A stretch of 7,326 nt of DNA. Origin: Acidobacteriaceae bacterium. GTDB taxonomy: Bacteria > Acidobacteriota > Terriglobia > Terriglobales > Acidobacteriaceae. The notes beneath the pieces were generated by a model. That model was given only the letters and a program-made list of their open reading frames with translations. It had not been told where the DNA came from and did no database searches. This document shows, piece by piece, positions 5,631 through 7,326 of this stretch. The translations under genes and the position numbers were made by a program. The stretch is taken from the NCBI GenBank assembly GCA_003140705.1, contig PLKU01000547.1:1-7326 (forward strand), given 5' to 3'. Numbering within the stretch: position 1 is the stretch's first letter; each line of letters begins with the position of its first letter.

Positions 5631-6344
5631 ATGCAAGTATTCGTAATTCTCCCCGCTGCTGGCCTGGGCACCCGGATGGCCGGGCCGCAGCCCAAACAAT
5701 TTCTCGCGCTCGACGGCCTGCCTATCCTGATTCATTCGCTCCGCGCCTTTGCCGCAGTGGAGCGAATGACGGCCATTTACGTTGCCGTGCGCAAGCCTGA
5801 AGTGGAGCGCGTGCAAGCGCAGGTGGCCGAGTACGCAGCGGAGCATGGATTTGCCGGGCGCGTCCACGTGGTGGAGGGCGGAGACAGCCGCCAACAGTCC
5901 GTCTCGAATGCCCTGGCCGCGCTTCCTGCTGAGGGCGACGACATTGTACTGGTGCACGATGCTGTGCGGCCGCTGATCGACGTCGCTACCATTGACCGCA
6001 CCATCGACGCGGTGGCGCAATTCGGGGCGGCCATTGTGGGTCTGCCTGCCGTCGACACCATCAAGCAGGTTGAGCGGACCGCCCACGGCGCACTCATTAC
6101 CTCGACGATTCCGCGCGAGTTTGTGGTGCTGGCACAGACGCCCCAGGGATTCCGCTACGGCCTGTTGCAGAAAGCCTTTGCCGAGGCCATTGCGGATGGG
6201 TTTATCGGCACGGACGAAGCCTCGGTTGTGGAACGTGCCGGCTTGCCGGTAGCCGTGGTACACGGGTCTCAGGTTAATCTGAAGATTACGCAGCCCGGCG
6301 ACCTGGAGTTGGCCGAGTTCTACCTCCACCAGCGCGCCCGCTGA
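5631..6344 (+). CDS. ispD: IspD, 2-C-methyl-D-erythritol 4-phosphate cytidylyltransferase
   Basis: Third step of the MEP isoprenoid pathway: transfers CMP from CTP to MEP, giving CDP-methylerythritol; cytoplasmic. From the ATG at 5631 the protein has 237 residues, close to the 236 of E. coli IspD. It opens with the nucleotide-binding signature LPAAGLGTRM (7-16), then P-K-Q (21-23), where R15 and K22 correspond to the catalytic Arg and Lys of the family. Further matches are GGDSRQQSV (83-91), VHDAVRP (108-114, with D110 in the metal/substrate site) and NLKITQPGDLELAEFYL near the end, with K218 in the conserved substrate-binding place. An in-frame ATG at 5601 would add ten residues that the family does not need, and a -10 lies between the two. 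It is followed 54 bp later by ispF on the same strand. Confidence 0.96.
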   Translation: MQVFVILPAAGLGTRMAGPQPKQFLALDGLPILIHSLRAFAAVERMTAIYVAVRKPEVERVQAQVAEYAAEHGFAGRVHVVEGGDSRQQSVSNALAALPAEGDDIVLVHDAVRPLIDVATIDRTIDAVAQFGAAIVGLPAVDTIKQVERTAHGALITSTIPREFVVLAQTPQGFRYGLLQKAFAEAIADGFIGTDEASVVERAGLPVAVVHGSQVNLKITQPGDLELAEFYLHQRAR

Positions 6345-6398
6345 TTCCGATCGACGAGGATTTGCGATCGCCGTCGGCTATCTTCCGCAGAAATAGGC

Positions 6399-7022
6399 AT
6401 GGAAACCATGGATACTCGGATTGGATTTGGCTATGACTCGCACGTCTTCAAGCCCGATGTGCCGCTGCGCATTGGCGGGCTGACGATCAAGCACCCTGAG
6501 GGCCTGGCCGGCCACTCCGACGGCGACGTGCTGCTGCATGCCATCACCGACGCTCTGCTGGGCTCCGTTGCCGCAGGCGACATTGGCAGTTTTTTCCCGC
6601 CTGGCGATCCGCGCTGGAAAGACGCCGACTCGGCCATCTTCCTCAACCTGGCCACGGAAGAGTTGCAGCACGCTGGATTCCGCATCGTGAACATCGACAC
6701 CACGCTGGTGCTGGCTGCGCCCAAGATTGGCCCGATTGCCGGCGAGATGCGTGCTCGCGTCGCCGACCTTTTGAATGTGGAGATCGACCAGGTCAGCATC
6801 AAAGCCAAAACTCCCGAGGGCCTCAATCTTGACCACGTGGCCCAATGCCATGCCATCGCTTTGGTCGAGCGAGTCCGCGAACCAGACGAGCTGACCAGCA
6901 TGAGCGCCGTGATTGAAACGCAGCGCCAGCTCGAAGACGTCGTCGAAGACCTGCTCAGCTCCGTCCAGGGCGTGCCGAAAAAGCGCGTTGCCCCGGTCTA
7001 CGACACGGAAGACATCACGTAA
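6399..7022 (+). CDS. ispF: IspF, 2-C-methyl-D-erythritol 2,4-cyclodiphosphate synthase
   Basis: Fifth step of the MEP pathway: cyclises CDP-methylerythritol 2-phosphate to MEcPP with release of CMP; the family acts as a trimer with a metal at each site. Seen here: RIGFGYDSH (7-15), the signature GLAGHSDGDVLLHAITDALL (35-54), GDIGSFFPPGDP (60-71), APK (107-109) and IKAKTPEGL (134-142). D13, H15 and H47 are the expected metal ligands. Two oddities: the usual GRGEG segment after KTPEGL is absent, replaced by NLDHVAQCHAIALV, and about 48 extra residues (160-207) follow where the typical enzyme of roughly 157 residues ends. The start may be the ATG at 6399 or the one at 6408; neither has a strong Shine-Dalgarno sequence. 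It probably shares a transcript with ispD; TATCTT at 6379-6384 is a weak extra -10 candidate. Confidence 0.95.
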   Translation: METMDTRIGFGYDSHVFKPDVPLRIGGLTIKHPEGLAGHSDGDVLLHAITDALLGSVAAGDIGSFFPPGDPRWKDADSAIFLNLATEELQHAGFRIVNIDTTLVLAAPKIGPIAGEMRARVADLLNVEIDQVSIKAKTPEGLNLDHVAQCHAIALVERVREPDELTSMSAVIETQRQLEDVVEDLLSSVQGVPKKRVAPVYDTEDIT

Positions 7023-7031
7023 GAAGATAGG

Positions 7032-7052
7032 GGTCAGAGAACAGAGATCAGG
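7032..7052 (+). repeat. Three degenerate 7-bp tandem units (consensus GATCAGA)
   Basis: GGTCAGA, GAACAGA and GATCAGG lie head to tail just after the ispF stop codon. Each unit differs from GATCAGA at one position. This is a short heptameric simple repeat in the ispF-peptidase spacer, with no evident role. Confidence 0.5.
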
Positions 7053-7074
7053 AAAACCCTGTCTTGGTCTCGTT

Positions 7075-7079
7075 GGAGG
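7075..7079 (+). promoter_or_regulatory. Ribosome binding site deciding the TTG start of the M14 gene
   Basis: GGAGG, followed by 9 nt and TTG at 7089-7091. It is the best Shine-Dalgarno sequence in the window and places the start at the TTG, directly before a signal-peptide-like sequence. Confidence 0.7.
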
Positions 7080-7088
7080 TCTTTCGCC

Positions 7089-7326
7089 TTGAAGATACAA
7101 GTGCCAGGTTTTTGGGCAACTGCCTTTCTTGGCACGTTGTCATTTGTCGCTCATCCGCAGGGCACCCAGGCACCCGACTGGCGTACCCCTGCCGAGATCA
7201 CCGATTACCGCACCACGCCGGACTACGCTGAGACCGTCGCCTATTTAGACCGCATTGCCGCTGCCAATCCCGCACAGGTCAAGATTGAAAACTTCGGCAA
7301 GACCGGCGAAGGCCGCGACCTGAAGA
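7089..7326 (+). CDS. M14-family zinc carboxypeptidase, N-terminal part (runs off the right edge)
   Basis: Predicted secreted metallopeptidase; only the first 79 codons are present. The TTG start (7089) gives MKIQVPGFWATAFLGTLSFV, a short Lys-bearing n-region followed by a hydrophobic stretch that looks like a signal peptide, probably cut near residues 22-27. The mature part begins PDWRTPAEITDYRTTPDYAE and continues YLDRIAAANPAQVKIENFGK then TGEGRDLK. The pattern of one helix, then a strand and the G-x-(T/S)-x-E-G-R-x-(L/I) turn, is the characteristic opening of M14 carboxypeptidases (peptidase_M14 fold). The zinc ligands H-x-x-E and the later His lie beyond the window and cannot be checked. 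It follows ispF by 66 bp with its own ribosome binding site and is unlikely to be functionally linked to the MEP genes. Confidence 0.85.
   Translation, partial: MKIQVPGFWATAFLGTLSFVAHPQGTQAPDWRTPAEITDYRTTPDYAETVAYLDRIAAANPAQVKIENFGKTGEGRDLK

Noticed and set aside
6364..6371. GCGATCGC, identical to the HIP1 octamer of cyanobacteria
   Set aside because: A single copy in a GC-rich spacer is unremarkable and nothing else suggests a cyanobacterium.
5622..7100. Long minus-strand frames opposite ispD (5622-6329) and ispF (6378-7100)
   Set aside because: Long antisense frames are expected opposite GC-rich genes. Their translations show no motifs, while the plus-strand proteins are clearly IspD and IspF.
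1..7326. CRISPR arrays, tRNA or rRNA genes, insertion sequences with transposase, toxin-antitoxin or defence genes
   Set aside because: Looked for and not seen: no regular repeat-spacer pattern, no cloverleaf or rRNA-like sequence, and no transposase motif in any frame.

Overview
The window reads as ordinary chromosomal DNA from a GC-rich, Gram-negative soil-type bacterium. The best guess is Acidobacteriota (Terriglobia-like). This rests on the GC-rich housekeeping genes, the tilS-ftsH pairing, and the style of the VOC, GNAT and M14 proteins. It is a recollection-based inference, not a proof.

Layout. On the minus strand, tilS (813-2255) is followed by the first 195 codons of ftsH, which runs off the left edge. 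Diverging from tilS across a 79-bp shared promoter gap is a GNAT acetyltransferase gene (2335-2802, plus). Next come a VOC/glyoxalase-like gene (3004-3654, plus) and, convergent with it, an exported serine beta-lactamase-like hydrolase (5226-3943, minus). This middle block is visibly lower in GC than its flanks and has loose, repeat-bearing spacers. From 5631 the plus strand carries ispD and ispF, two enzymes of the MEP (non-mevalonate) isoprenoid pathway, 54 bp apart. The window ends in the first 79 codons of a secreted M14 zinc carboxypeptidase with a TTG start.

How the genes work together. TilS (tRNA-Ile lysidine formation) and FtsH (membrane AAA+ protease) are housekeeping functions. IspD and IspF make steps 3 and 5 of the MEP pathway; IspE, between them, is not here. 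The GNAT, VOC and serine hydrolase genes look like accessory single-gene units.

Most interesting signals. No exotic multi-gene system is visible. The strongest unexplained pattern is that five of the six complete genes (tilS, GNAT, VOC, serine hydrolase, ispD) have a TANNNT -10-like hexamer ending only 6-9 nt before the start codon. The two partial genes instead have good Shine-Dalgarno sequences. This suggests widespread leaderless transcription, and it also helps choose the ispD start. Further points are an IspF that lacks the usual GRGEG segment and carries a C-terminal extension of about 48 residues, a short protein-like fragment antisense to the ispD promoter, and a 14-bp inverted repeat bounding about 134 bp.
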